Made by a program: the position numbers and the translations under genes. The notes beneath the pieces are model-generated. The model did no database searches. It was not told the DNA's origin and saw only the letters and a list, made by a program, of their open reading frames with translations. Of a stretch of 64,000 nucleotides of DNA, positions 1 to 10,717 are shown in pieces; position 1 is the first letter of the stretch, and each line of letters opens with the position of its first letter. This DNA is from Microdochium bolleyi (taxonomy: Eukaryota > Ascomycota > Sordariomycetes > Xylariales > Microdochiaceae), in contig KQ964264.1 of NCBI GenBank assembly GCA_001566295.1, positions 496,001 to 560,000 on the forward strand, given 5' to 3'.

Positions 1-605
1 TCCCCGGAAACGACACCGCGACTCTGAACAGCCCTGTGCTTGGGCTGCCACCCGCCCTCTTCAGGCTATCCTTCTTGTTGCGCTCGCAATTTGGATGTGG
101 CCTTTTTCCGGATCCCGCTGTTGTCAATCAAGTACGCAGTGAGGTGGAGGATTGGGAACTCGCTCTCCTGCTTCTGGATGAGCCGTTTCCGTCGTTTGTG
201 GAGCATAATAGTGCACCGCAAGCGGCGTACGAGGCCGAAGCGCAGCAAGTCCACAGAGACGCAAAGTGTCTGTATGCTCTGATAGCATCTCTTCTCCTGG
301 GGCAGCTGGATCGCGACAACGATCCAGGCTCTGGTCCTCCCCTTCCAGAATCACCCGAGGCATGGCAGGTGGCCAAGGCCGTGCGGATACTGAAGCGACA
401 CAAGCGCACCGTCGGATGGACAAAATGTTTCATTGGCAACTGGCCGGTATATACGATAGGCTTCTTCATGACTGCCTCCCAGGACCAGGAGCTTGTGCGG
501 GACGACCTGCAACGACGGTGCGATGCGATGGGCTCTGCACAGGTGGCCCGCTTCAAACAAGACCTTGAAAAAGTTTGGGCACAGCGGCGTGGGGATTCAA
601 TATAA
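1..605 (+). CDS. Zn2Cys6 transcription factor, C-terminal fragment
   Basis: The frame is open from the left edge of the window (codons readable from base 3) to a TAA at 603-605, so only the C-terminal part of the gene is present; no genuine ATG is visible in the fragment and the first methionine-like position would be GTG. The final 70 residues have the usual end of fungal Zn2Cys6 regulators: a helix near VGWTKCFIGNWPVYTIGFFM, then acidic ED/QD-LVRDDLQRRCD and a closing RFKQDLEKVWAQR. In this family the last segment follows the fungal-specific transcription factor domain. The zinc cluster itself lies outside the window. The call rests on this tail pattern only; target genes are unknown, although the dehydrogenase at 719-1993 ends just downstream. 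Confidence 0.6.
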   Translation, partial: PGNDTATLNSPVLGLPPALFRLSFLLRSQFGCGLFPDPAVVNQVRSEVEDWELALLLLDEPFPSFVEHNSAPQAAYEAEAQQVHRDAKCLYALIASLLLGQLDRDNDPGSGPPLPESPEAWQVAKAVRILKRHKRTVGWTKCFIGNWPVYTIGFFMTASQDQELVRDDLQRRCDAMGSAQVARFKQDLEKVWAQRRGDSI

Positions 606-718
606 GGATTTGAGTATTTTGCCTAAAATTCATGTAGCGTTCGCCAGTTTCTGGCAACCATCGTCTCCAGTGTTGATGTACATTACTCTGCCCACACGGG
701 CATTCGTCCAGGGAATGC

Positions 719-1993
719 CTACTTGTCCTTTGGAGTCACCAGAATCTTGATCTCCTCTTCTGAACCTCCTACGAGCACCTCAAAGCCTTTCTGCACAATT
801 TCCTCCAGATTGATACGACTTGTGATCATTCTCGCGATACCGTCAAATTTCCCTAAACAGTCTGAGTACGAGATCTGTATTAAAGTTGATCAGCACCTGC
901 TTTAACATACCTGATGTGAAAGCAGCGACGGTTTCAGAAAAATCCTGCGCGCTGTACGCAAGGAAAGACTTGTACGTCAGTTCCTTGGAGATGAACCCGA
1001 AACGTGGGATTGCTGGCTGTGGGCGAGTGTCAGCTTTGTGGCTCAGAAACGAAAGACAACGCAAGCAAGGCAGTGACCTACGTCGACCTTGGGCAGAGCA
1101 AGATTTGCGTAGACTCCACGATATCGTAGGCACTCGCATCCAGATATAAAGCCTCGCTCTGCCCCAGCACAGTCAATGACGAAATCGACGCCTTCCCCGT
1201 CGGTGAGCTCTCGCACGCGCTTGACGACATCAGTCTCGACAGGATTGATGCTCTCGAGAATCATCGAGCCGAAGAACCTGCGGCGTGCAGCTGCTGGCTC
1301 GCTGACAATGATTGTGTCCGCGCCAAAGGCACGAAGCACGAAGACTGCAGCCACGCCGACAGGACCACCACCGATGACCAGTATGGGCTTGCCTGCGAAG
1401 CTGTCGGAGCCAAGTTGCCGTATCGCGTGCCAGGCGACTGCGAGAGGCTCAATGAGAGCAGCGGCCGCCAGGTCCGTGCCGTCCGGCAGGACGTGGATTT
1501 TCCGAGGGTCGACGGCCACCACTTCGGAGAGGCCGCCGCCGCCTCCCGAGAAGCCGAGAAATCCAGGGGTCTTGCAGAACTGCGCAGCATCCTCGTGACA
1601 CGCACGGCAGTCGTAGCAGTTGAGCCGCGGGTCAACCACAACTAGCTGGCCAGACTTGAAGTCAGACTCGGCCGGCGCGTGGGCAATGCGGCCAGTGAAC
1701 TCATGGCCAAAGGTGACAGGAATCACCCCACCCGTCAAAGGGTGCGCGCCTCGTTCCTTGGTCGGACACACAAATGGCCCTGTTCGTGTAAGCGTTTAAG
1801 AATGTGGGCTTGACAAGATGTCACCGGCGATGAGACGCGGATACGTCCACTTACCTGTTGTGTATTCGTGGAGGTCACTCCCACAAATGCCACACCACTC
1901 AACCTCGACCAGCACACTGTCCTCCGTCGCTGCTGGTGCATCTATCTGCTCGACTCGCAGGTCTCGCGCACTGTAGAATCTCGCAGCGCGCAT
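719..1993 (-). CDS. Zinc-dependent medium-chain dehydrogenase, (R,R)-butanediol dehydrogenase-like
   Basis: Four exons, complement(719..852, 911..1016, 1082..1779, 1855..1993), give 358 aa; every junction is GT-AG and phases agree. The protein has the medium-chain alcohol dehydrogenase plan: catalytic zinc ligands Cys37 (CGICGSD), His72-Glu73 (GHE) and Glu157 (IEPLAVAWH), structural zinc cysteines C101, C104, C107 and C115, and the Rossmann motif GGGPVG near residues 183-188. The spacing and the GHEFTG and EPLAVAWH signatures are those of 2,3-butanediol/acetoin dehydrogenases, which interconvert acetoin-type acyloins and diols with NAD(H). The cytosolic enzyme is divergent from a ThDP lyase-like gene 577 bp away, which makes or breaks acyloins in its family; a joint acyloin role is inference. 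Substrate cannot be read from sequence, and sorbitol or other polyol oxidation is an alternative. Confidence 0.88.
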
Positions 1994-2570
1994 GCTGATA
2001 GTGTTTTGTTTCGAACACCCGTTTTCGCCCTGTCGTGGAGTTTGTTTGCTGCAACTCTGCTCCCGGGCTGTGCACTCGACGACGAGCTCTATGGGCTGTG
2101 TCTTCCATTTCAGCTGATACCTCGCCCTGTTCGGAATAGGTTAACCATATGGAGTTGTCAGCTCGGCTTACTCCTCCACTTACCCCTCTCTTATTCCTCC
2201 AGTACGGAGGATCCGGATTCCCGGCCGTCGGTTGGAGTCAAAACGCGGGGAAGCTGGCCTGGCCACTTACAAGCGTGCAAGTTCCGCCAAGCGCAGGAAG
2301 TGCCGGTCGCATCCCCACACGGACAGTTAGAGGAGCCCGGTGATCACCCGTTTACGACCTGAACTGTCGATGCGGCTCCAGACGTGCCACTGTGCCGAGG
2401 TGAACAGCGCCGAAGGAAGTCAAGGCCGCATCGCGGAGTTTCAGAACACCAGAACAGTCTCGCAACCCTCGATCACCTCACTGATCACCAGATTTTCAAC
2501 TCTCTAGGGAGCCGACAGACGGACGTAAATCTGGAAACATCCACCAAGAGAACATAACCTGCACAACACC
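1994..2570. promoter_or_regulatory. Shared divergent promoter between the dehydrogenase and the ThDP enzyme
   Basis: About 577 bases lie between the two outward-facing start codons. No other gene is supported here. The arrangement allows co-regulation of both genes; no specific operator was recognised. Confidence 0.4.
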
Positions 2571-4560
2571 ATGCCACCCTTTGAGCTCAAGCACCCAAGT
2601 GGCAGAGAGCTTGTGGGAGGCGACCTCGTCGCCCAGACTCTTGCCCACTTGGGTGTCAAGGTTGCGTTTGGCCTACACGGGGGCCATCTCGACTCGTTTC
2701 TTACGGGCTGTGCTTTTGCCGGCATTAGTCTCATCGACACTAGACACGAGACAGCAGCTGTTCAGGCAGCCGAAGGGTATGCCAAAGTCTCTGGCAAGAC
2801 TGGGCTGGCCTTCATCACAGCCAACAGTGGGTCAGTCTTCCATCATCAACGAATTCCATACCTAAGTCAGGCACTGGTCGGAAAGCTGATACCAGCGCAT
2901 CTCACGACAGCTTCGCGAACGGGTTTCCCGGCCTTGCGACTGCATTCGCGGATCGCTCGCCCATATTTGTCGTGACTTCGTCTCCACCACTCCGCGATGC
3001 GGAGACCAACTCGCTTCAGGTATGCGCGGAGTAACACACGGCAGCCATTGCCCCAGAGGACTAAAGCCAGCTGTGTAGGGTTTCCACGACCAAATTGTCC
3101 TTGCGAGACCAATCACCAAGTTCGCTCATCGCGCCACTGTTGTCGAAGAGCTTCCCCGCCTTGTGTCTCACGCATGGCGCCTCGCGAGCACTGGCGCCCC
3201 GGGTCCTGTCCTCATTGATTTTCCGATCGACATTCTGTTCACACCCCCGCGGCTGAAGGATGTATCCTGGGGTTCGATGGACCGGCAGCTGTCGTCTGTT
3301 CCTGTTCCAAGCCAGGCCGTAATTGAGCAATTGGCTAAGCTATGGAGGGCGGCAAAGCGCCCTGTCTTCGTCACCGGCACAGGAGCCGCTGGAACTGCTC
3401 GTGTCGGCGCTGCTAGTTCGTCCCTGTTGCAGCTGGCCGAAACGACCCAGACGCCCATATTCTACTCTTCCAAGTTCTCGCCCGCGGTACCACACGATCA
3501 TCCGCTGCGCGCCGGTCCAGCCACGGGCCTTGCGTATCTTCCCTTCATCCAGCAGGCCCGTCCGGACCTTTTGATCCTGCTCGGAGCTCGTACCGGCTTC
3601 CTGCTCGGTGGCCGAAACGGCGCTATCATCCCAAGCAAAGACTGCACTCTTGTTCAGGTTGACCTCGACGGTGGGGAGCTTGGCAGGATGCTGCCCGTCG
3701 ACCTGGGCATTGTGTCTGACGCCACTGGATTCGTTGATGCCATGTCCAAGCACATCGCTTCCGACCCAGAATGTGCTTCCAACCGCGACTACGACTGGAT
3801 CAAGATGACTTCCTCGCTGAAGGGTCTCATTCATCAGCGCTACGCCTCTGATGCGAAGCAGGGCAAGCCTGATGACGCCGGCGACCGCATGCACCCTTAC
3901 CACGGTATCAACTCCGTCTTCGAGGCCGTCTCCGGCGAGCAGCCCATCGTAATCGGCGACGGAGGCGAGTGCGGCGTCTGGGCTGGGGACCTGATCGAGA
4001 GTGCCAAGCCCGCTCACTGGCTGGCAGCGACTGGGTACCTCGGCTTCCTCGGCAATGGCTGGGGCTACTCGCTCGGCGCCGCGGTCGCGCAGCCTAACAA
4101 GCTGATAGTGAACGTGCAAGGCGATGGCAGCGCAGGGTTCCACATCGCCGAGCTGGACACGTTTGCGCGCCACAAGCTCAAGATCCTGACCGTCGTCGTT
4201 AACAACTATCGCTGGGGCATGAGCATTGCCGGGCAGGATATTTTGTACTCGGACGCGACACCTGGCCGCCTGATCAGCTCCCTATCCCCAGTCTGTCGGT
4301 TTGAGAAGGTCGCCGAGGGCTTTGGCGCGGTGGGTGTGCGCGTAGACAAGGCCGACGATGTTCCGAATGCGGTGGCCGAGATGCTCAAGGCCATGGTTTC
4401 CAACAATACCGTGACCCCTGGCCTCATCAACCTGATTGTGGATACGGAGCCTGTCACAGAGACGACAAAGGGCATGGTTGGCATGCCAGAGCCCGGCAAG
4501 GAAAAGGATGTCGTCGTTGTTCCTTATTACGACAACATCCCGAGGGCTCGCTACGACTAA
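2571..4560 (+). CDS. ThDP-dependent lyase/synthase, benzaldehyde lyase-like
   Basis: Three exons (2571..2830, 2911..3019, 3079..4560) encode 616 aa from an ATG that begins the conserved N-terminus. The order is PYR-type ThDP domain, central domain, PP-type ThDP domain. Glu60 (DTRHE) is the cofactor-activating glutamate. The GDG at 471-473 followed by the VVNNYRWG segment is the metal/pyrophosphate-binding motif. The HGGHLD at residues 36-41, ETNSLQ, ITKFAHR and GPVLIDFPIDIL segments resemble benzaldehyde lyase and acetolactate-synthase relatives more than pyruvate decarboxylase. Such enzymes carry out carboligation or cleavage of 2-hydroxyketones. The neighbouring divergent dehydrogenase could reduce or oxidise those acyloins. 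Length is slightly above the usual 550-600 aa. Acetolactate synthase for amino-acid synthesis is unlikely because the protein lacks an evident mitochondrial presequence; the actual substrate is unknown. Confidence 0.88.
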
Positions 4561-4616
4561 CCGGCCCGATACATGTCTCAGAGCTCTTTTTGGGTTGTGA
4601 TCTCTTGTGTACTATT

Positions 4617-5201
4617 TTAGCAAACGCTCTTTTCCTGCAGCATGAAGTTCTCCACGGGCAGGAATAATTCTTGAACTCCATCCACTCTCTTGGCCATGCG
4701 CTGCAGGTCTTCCCACGATTTCCAAGTCCAACTCTCGCACTTCTCTGGCTCTAGTACCTGAAAACTCCTGGTTAGAAGACAGGGTATCTAGTCAATCGCG
4801 CTGGACGTACCTCAGGCTGTTGTTGTCCATCCTCCCTATCACAACGCATGAAGATGGTGACATAATGCTTGTCACTGTCGAACCTATCATTTGTGACGCC
4901 TGCCAGTTCTCCGGCAGTGACACGAAGCCCTGTCTCTTCGAAAGTTTCCCGCTGCACGCAGGTGGCGAAGTCCTCTCCTTGTTCGAGGTGTCCTCCAGGA
5001 AAGCCCCAGTGTCCTAGTATAGATGCAACAAACACGGGTCAGCAATTATGAGGCGCTTGGAGCTGTTGCTCCGGAACCAACCACTGTGTAGTGCTCACCT
5101 TGGCCAAGCTTGCTCAGTCGACGCCCGATCAAGATCTGGCCCTGCTGGTTGGTGATGATGGCGAAGATCCCGACACGGGGATGGCGTCCGTTGCATGCCA
5201 T
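4617..5201 (-). CDS. NUDIX hydrolase
   Basis: Three exons, complement(4617..4757, 4811..5013, 5099..5201), give 148 aa. The central exon carries a perfect Nudix box, G-x5-E-x7-R-E-U-x-E-E-x-G-U, read as GGHLEQGE, seven residues, then RETFEETGL. This loop binds divalent metal and cleaves nucleoside diphosphates linked to another group. The N-terminal strand RVGIFAIITN and the IGRR segment match MutT-like/ADP-ribose pyrophosphatase-type small Nudix enzymes. The C-terminus contains an aromatic ESWTWKSWEDL segment that is typical of fungal members. An ATG upstream at 5279 is in frame, but 5201 places MACNGRHPRVG directly before the fold, as in small Nudix proteins. It converges on the ThDP gene; no functional link is evident. 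Confidence 0.85.
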
Positions 5202-5995
5202 GGATTTCGGTGAAGACTGGCCAAGCGATTGAACGACGACAAAGGTGACAACGTTGCATGCTTGGTCGATGTGCCGCAATGTGTTTCTCGGCCTTGCAAT
5301 GAATGTGAGAGGGCTGCGTAGTCGAACGAGAGAACAGCCACCGGATATGTGTCACCTATCGAATGGCGTCGGGTAAATTAGACTTTGAAATCCTTCCGTG
5401 TAACGTAATGCAGACAGGGTATGTGCTGCATGTTGCTCTTGCTGGCCGAAAGGCAATGCATACGATATAGTAAGCACTATTGGCGCTGGGATATCTCTCT
5501 CCACACCAACGGGACAGCTATCTGCATAGAGTCATGCATGACCTGGCCTGCAGCAAACTGCACAGATAAGCTGCAAGGAGCATGACGCGACTCGTGGCCA
5601 AAGTTCCTGCTCTGTTCGGATTCGCATGGTCGGCTATTGTTCCCGGCCGCCCAATCCCGCCAAAGAGAAACTCATGTTGGGCGGGTTCCGACATGGCCAG
5701 TTTCTCGAGAGTGCAATATATCGCCCAGTCCCGGCTTTCGCTGGCCTGAAAAATTCATTCTGGAGCAGGACATGCGCCGTACTTCCAGCAATGGGTTCGT
5801 CTCTCAGCGTGCGACGAGTGGTCAAGGGTACAAGGGTCGACGATGAATCGCAGATTCCACGGTTGGTCTCGGCTTCTTCTTGCACCACCGTCTGCAGCAG
5901 CGAGGATCCAAGGTTAACATGTCTGTGGGTGTAGCCGGCTCGAGCCAGGCCAGAGAGTGTGGCCACGCAATGATGCAACTACCGAGAACCACACC
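5202..5995. other. Intergenic region upstream of two divergent genes
   Basis: About 790 bases separate the NUDIX start from the next gene on the plus strand. No coding frame with family resemblance was found; it presumably holds both promoters and possibly a missed first exon of the downstream gene. Confidence 0.3.
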
Positions 5996-7036
5996 ATGGG
6001 CGGATCGCTCCATCGGTACCTCGAGATCAAGGTGCACCAGGAGGTTCTTGAACGTGCCTACAATGAGATTGTTGTTCAAGGTTGCTATGCACGATACTCT
6101 GCACGGTCCATCGCCTTCGTCGGGGAGAAGAGAGACAAGCCGTTCAATTGGGAACGTCCGACCGCGCGTGTGGAAGGAAACAAACTCGTCATTGAGTGCT
6201 TTCCGGGCTATGACCACATTGAGCACTACGCGGAGATCATCGCTTGCTATCTCAGCATCCAGCAGCGCATCCGGCCTGACCGACCTCTGACGCCCTCTTC
6301 GAAAGTATCATTTGTGCCCGCTTCTTGCTCAGACACGCAACTTGCTTTGCAGGCGACCAACCTGCCCGATTTTCCTGGTTCAGCTGTTCACACAGTTGTT
6401 CTGGGATCCGTGTGGCACTTGCCTCGTTTGACTGGTACTCTAAATTGGCAAGGCGACGGCCCATGGCAGTGGATCATTAGAGACTTTGGTGACCGCCGAG
6501 TGGCTTTCCTCGGCTTCCGTCCGGCCTTCTGGGGCGACATATCGGGTGAAGTTGTGCACTGGCTTGCATCCAAGCTGCGTATCAAGGAAGTCATCTACCT
6601 AGGAAAGCTCGGCGCTCTGAAGCCAGACGTTGCACCAAATCAGTGGCTGGCAACCGGCCAGAGATCACTCGTGCATGGACGTTGGGTCGAATGGGAGAGC
6701 ACACTGAACCCGTCTGTCAAGCTACAAGGACGAGGATCCGTGATCATAGGGGCGCACACAACACTCGGCAGTGTGTTGCATGAGACGAAGAGCTGGCATG
6801 CAGGGGTGGTCAACGAGGTCGACTTTGTAGATCCGGAGATCGGCATGATGGCCCAGGCTGCGGTGCGATCTGGGATCCAGTATAATTATCTCCACATGGT
6901 GACGGACAACCTTGGCAAGAAGTATGACGAGGATTTGTCCAACGAAAGGAAGGAGAAGGTGCTCAGTCGACGCGCCGTGCTCCATGAGATAGTCGAGGAT
7001 GTGATCGAGCATCACCTCTGTCCAGTAGATAGTTAA
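5996..7036 (+). CDS. Nucleoside-phosphorylase-like hypothetical protein
   Basis: A single frame from the ATG at 5996 gives 346 aa; codons upstream in this frame start only at GTG, so 5996 is the first usable start unless an exon is missing. The C-terminal half resembles the phosphorylase/5'-methylthioadenosine nucleosidase superfamily: the IKEVIYLGKLGAL segment followed by an ATGQRSLV-like segment, and near the end VDFVDPEIGMMAQAA, corresponding to the ribose-binding D/E-x-E region, then YNYLHMVTDNL, corresponding to the conserved xxVSD strand. The N-terminal 140 residues have no assignment. The likely activity would be N-ribosidic bond cleavage or phosphorolysis, but essential residues are not all recognisable, so the enzyme may have diverged. 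It is followed after 380 bp by a small Tudor-type gene. Confidence 0.55.
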   Translation: MGGSLHRYLEIKVHQEVLERAYNEIVVQGCYARYSARSIAFVGEKRDKPFNWERPTARVEGNKLVIECFPGYDHIEHYAEIIACYLSIQQRIRPDRPLTPSSKVSFVPASCSDTQLALQATNLPDFPGSAVHTVVLGSVWHLPRLTGTLNWQGDGPWQWIIRDFGDRRVAFLGFRPAFWGDISGEVVHWLASKLRIKEVIYLGKLGALKPDVAPNQWLATGQRSLVHGRWVEWESTLNPSVKLQGRGSVIIGAHTTLGSVLHETKSWHAGVVNEVDFVDPEIGMMAQAAVRSGIQYNYLHMVTDNLGKKYDEDLSNERKEKVLSRRAVLHEIVEDVIEHHLCPVDS

Positions 7037-7416
7037 TTTCTAGATTGAATTCGGGCCACGATGACTATTGTTGCAGCAAACGGCTCGTAGAGCAGCCACC
7101 GGCTGAGCTTGCGAGAACTTCAACTACTGGCCCATAGGGCAAAGTAAACACGTGAATCACTAGTGCAGTCCGTGCCTGGCGAACCCTGAGGTGGACTAGG
7201 AAGTAGTGTAACGGCTCTGGAGTAGTTACGTTGTCATGACGTCAACCGTGCTCAAGGGATCTCCTCATACACGTTTGTTATCGCAATGCTCTATTTCAAC
7301 TGATTTGTCTCCCGAGCGTTAGTTGCTACTCCCTTCCACTTTAAGGACATTGCAGTTTCTCCGCACAGTCGACCTACATAGTATTTCACGTCTATCCAGC
7401 GACGCCTTCCGACGAG
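7037..7416. other. Intergenic region
   Basis: No supported gene or RNA; likely terminator of the upstream gene and promoter of the small gene that starts at 7417. Confidence 0.25.
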
Positions 7417-7766
7417 ATGCATAACCAGCCAACGGATAAGAACTCGAAGCCCATTGCTGTGGGTGACACGGTCACGACCTCATCTGGCGGCAAGCTGTAC
7501 GAAGGCGAGGTGCAGAACATTGCGCTCACACAACCCGAGGCGGAACGAGCTGGTGCAAGCAAACCGCCAAAGGTGAGCGAGATCTGCATGCGGGCGCCCC
7601 GCGCAAACTGCTCGTGAACACGATGTACTGATCAGAGATTCAACATAAAAAATCCAAGGTCACCCTGCGAGAAGAAAGTGGGCACGAGATGCAACGCGAT
7701 CCGTCAAAGCTAGTGGTCATCGACGCTGGCAAGGAATATCAGAGCGCAGAGGATGTAGTAGCTTAA
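7417..7766 (+). CDS. Small hypervirulence-associated Tudor-domain-like protein
   Basis: Two exons (7417..7572, 7659..7766) joined in phase 0 encode 87 aa. The ATG is followed by a charged stretch and then IAVGDTVTT-x-SGGKLYEGEVQNIAL, a KGD-V-GG-xEGEV arrangement typical of the small fungal/bacterial protein family named hypervirulence-associated protein with Tudor fold (DUF2945). The second exon continues the barrel with GHEMQRDPSKLVVID. These proteins are about 70-90 aa and have no established biochemical activity. No signal peptide is present, so it is probably intracellular. The splice donor GTGAGC and a normal intron length support the model. Function remains unknown. Confidence 0.75.
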
Positions 7767-8155
7767 TTGCAGTATGGCGCAGTGATGCTTGGCACACTGG
7801 TATCAATGAAGACAGGAGACAATTCTCTCACAATGCCCAACCACTACTTGGTCCTGCAGTGATGCCATTTGCTTCCAGCCGTTGCCCCAGATGTGCCAGC
7901 ATCGCCGTCGCGGATCATGCCAGAAGCCTGTATGGCTCACCATGGCTCATTATGAGCTAGTCCTGCCCGCACTCATCCCAAGGCGGCGCGGCTGAATGCG
8001 GGGGCCGGCGAGCTGCTGTTGCGGGGGCTCGAATGCATCTTGCTCCTCGATTGTTGCAAGCTTTCAAGCTCCTACCATCATCAAGAAGCACATCGCATTC
8101 CGAGAGCGATCTGCAGTACTCGAGAAAAGAACAAACCAACGAGGCAAGTGACGCC
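7767..8155. other. Intergenic region / possible 5' UTR
   Basis: About 390 bases. An in-frame upstream ATG at 8033 would add 41 residues of low-complexity sequence to the next gene, but these look like untranslated leader. Confidence 0.25.
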
Positions 8156-9025
8156 ATGGCTGGGAACAATCTACCCAGCAAACCACGCAGTCGCGAGCTC
8201 GACCTGATCAACAAGGTCGCAGTCATCAGTGGATGCTCTCGCGGCATCGGTAGAGCCATAGCCTTCAACCTAGCCTCGAGGGGGTGCTCGATCCTTGGCA
8301 CCTGCAACAGCGAAGGCGGGCTTTCTCTGATCTGCTCCAAGCTCAACGACGAAGTCAGCAGCTTGTTTGACGCCACTGCTCGCCAGCGGCCAGCCACGCT
8401 CAAGATCGTTGGCAAAGTCGCCGACATCTTTTCGCCGGGCTGCGCGGCAACTATTGCCGACGCCGTCGCAGAATCGTTCAGCTCCCGCGTCGACATCTTC
8501 GTAAACAGCGCCTGCGACCCGATGCCGGGCACAATCGGACAGATGACCGCGGCCGAGATCTCGCACAGCCTGCTCGGTAATGTCCAGACTCCCGTGCTCA
8601 TCGTCGAAGAGTTCGTCCGGCGCAAGTACTTCCAGCCCAACAGCCGCATCATCTATCTCTCAAGCATGCGAGCCCGCACGCCCTGGCACATGCAGCTCAT
8701 GTACGGCTCGACAAAGTCGGCCGGTGAGTCGCTATGCCGTACGTGGGCACAGGCATTTGGCGGCAAGGAGGAGGCTTACGCGTTCATGAAGGGCACAACT
8801 GCCAACTCGATCGCTGTGGGGCTCACTCAGACCGACGCAATCATGGACTGCGGTCCGGAAATGGTCAAGCAGTTCCAGGACGAGAACTTCCCGATTCAGA
8901 GCATCCCTCGGTTTGGGCAGCCAGAGGATGTGGCCGATGTCGTGGGTATGCTGTGCGGCGAGGACGCCCGCTGGATTACCGGCTGTGTTGTCAGCGCCAG
9001 CGGTGGTTTCACGAAACTTGTCTAA
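8156..9025 (+). CDS. Short-chain dehydrogenase/reductase
   Basis: One exon of 289 aa from ATG 8156; an in-frame ATG at 8033 precedes it but its extra residues lack family character. The Rossmann cofactor loop is SGCSRGIG at residues 25-32, a variant of TGxxxGxG, directly after the VAVI strand. The usual NAG element reads NSACD, so the motif is altered. The catalytic Ser lies in IIYLSSM and the active-site Tyr and Lys in MYGSTKSAGE, both intact. The C-terminus holds the conserved RFGQPEDVADVVGMLCGEDARWITG, as in 3-oxoacyl-ACP-reductase-type classical SDRs of about 250 aa. It reduces or oxidises an unknown carbonyl/alcohol with NAD(P)(H). No cluster partner is evident on either side. Confidence 0.88.
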   Translation: MAGNNLPSKPRSRELDLINKVAVISGCSRGIGRAIAFNLASRGCSILGTCNSEGGLSLICSKLNDEVSSLFDATARQRPATLKIVGKVADIFSPGCAATIADAVAESFSSRVDIFVNSACDPMPGTIGQMTAAEISHSLLGNVQTPVLIVEEFVRRKYFQPNSRIIYLSSMRARTPWHMQLMYGSTKSAGESLCRTWAQAFGGKEEAYAFMKGTTANSIAVGLTQTDAIMDCGPEMVKQFQDENFPIQSIPRFGQPEDVADVVGMLCGEDARWITGCVVSASGGFTKLV

Positions 9026-9421
9026 AGGCCTCTATTCCGACGGCTTTCGTGCTACTTCCCGATGGTCCTGGCATTGAAGAGCATGCTGGCATGCTGTATT
9101 TATGCGCTCTACTATGACGAGCTGTTCAGCGTATCCTGTTAGAGTAGATGTCGAGACGAGTTGAATGTGAGCAGCCAGACCTGAATTGTCATGGACAAGG
9201 ACGGATCGTGCAGGCGCCTAGCGCTTTATTGGATCACATGCAGTCTAACCTAGACGGTGCAATGTTGACAGCGACCCTGGTCGGTCTAGAAAGGCCACCT
9301 GTTGCTCGGGAGCATAAAAGCTCTCAAGACCCTTGTCGTTGCTGCTGCCGAAGACTTGGCCTCGGCTCGCCGCCCGAGAATGGCGCATTCCAGAGATCAC
9401 TCCTCTGACAACAACGTAGAC
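9026..9421. other. Intergenic region
   Basis: About 395 bases without a supported gene; it includes in-frame ATGs at 9302 and 9380 that could extend the next protein. Confidence 0.25.
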
Positions 9422-10312
9422 ATGGCAGATACGAAGTTGCAAGCCCGCCGAGTGCCCATGCAGGTTTTGTCTCTGGGTATGCCTCGGACGGGCACCGCCT
9501 GTGAGTGCCCTTTTGATACTCACTGATTACGCCATCGCATGGCCCTCATTGACAATGGCCCGCTTGATTGAGCCTCAGCCATGCGCGAAGCTCTCCAGAT
9601 CCTGCTCGGCGAGCCGATATACCACGCACTAGAGCTCTTCGATCATGTTGACCACTGCGCGCAATGGACTTCCGCTATCAATGCCAAATTCGGCGACGAG
9701 AGCAACAGCGCGCGCGAGGCCCTGGTGCGCAACATCGACAAGCTGCTGCCGCTGGGTGACTACGCCGCCATTACGGATGTGCCGGCCATCTGCTTCGGCG
9801 AGGAGCTGGTGGAAGCCTTCCCCGAGTCCAAGGTCGTGCTAGTCGAGCGCGACATTGAGACGTGGTACACGAGCTTCGACCACACCATCATGCAGGGCCT
9901 CTGGTCGCCGGTCAACAACTTCGTCGCCGCGCTGGACCCGTGGTTTCTCGGTCCGACTGCGGGCGTCCATCACGCCTGGATCAAGGGCTGGTTCAAGGCG
10001 GGAGGTCTCGAAGAGATGCGGGCTGGGGCGCGGGGCCATTATCGCGAGTACTACGCGCATGTCAGAAAAGTCACGCCACCCGAGAGGCTGCTCGAGTACA
10101 AGTTGGGTACCGGTTGGGAGCCGCTGTGCGAATTTCTTGGTCGGCCGGTTCCGGACGTACCATTCCCACGAGTCAACGAGAGCGCTGCTTTCGACGCAAA
10201 GATCAACGAGCTTCTTCGTACTGCTGGGCGGAGCATCGTGTACCACGCATCTGTCTACGTGCTACCGGTCGTCGTGGCGGCTGCGTCAGCGTGGTGGTAC
10301 TTTCAGAGCTAG
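9422..10312 (+). CDS. P-loop sulfotransferase-like protein with C-terminal membrane segment
   Basis: Two exons (9422..9500, 9579..10312) give 270 aa. The first exon encodes VPMQVLSLGMPRTGTA and the second continues with SMREALQILL, so the nucleotide-binding loop GMPRTGTAS spans the intron, as in fungal Sulfotransferase_4 proteins. Further family marks are the ITDVPAICFGEELVEAFPESKVVLVERDIETWYTS block and the WEPLCEFLGRPVPDVPFPRVNE block near residue 220. The last 25 residues form a hydrophobic segment (YVLPVVVAAASAWWYF), suggesting tail anchoring to a membrane. Related proteins are often annotated as NAD-dependent epimerase or P-loop proteins; a sulfate donor has rarely been shown for them, so activity is uncertain. 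Alternative in-frame starts lie at 9302 and 9380. Confidence 0.82.
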
Positions 10313-10717
10313 TACCAGGTCAAGTTTGCAGAGCAAAGCACAATATGAGCAGCCCGATTTGGGCAGTGTTTCTCCACGGCCACAACTTGCCACGTAAATC
10401 ATGACCTCGCCTGGGAATTCTACGATCAGACTGGGAGTGGATCGCGTCTGACAAGATCAAGTCGAGCGAGCTAAGGGTGCGTGATTACGGCTCCAACACC
10501 TATTAGCAAGGATCCCAGGACCTTCGCAGTGGTAAGATCTCGGGGTACAAGAAAATATGTGTAGTCTAATGAGGTGCCGGTGGAGAAACGTGACTAGAAA
10601 TCCAGGAGAAGACTTATCGCCGAATTGATGGTCGTTGATTACATACTTTCTACATCATTGGGCTGATGTATCCTAACGATTATCTGTGATACCAGGCCAA
10701 AACAAATCTTTAACCAG
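10313..10717. other. Intergenic region between convergent genes
   Basis: About 405 bases between two gene ends; it presumably carries both polyadenylation regions. Nothing else was recognised. Confidence 0.25.
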
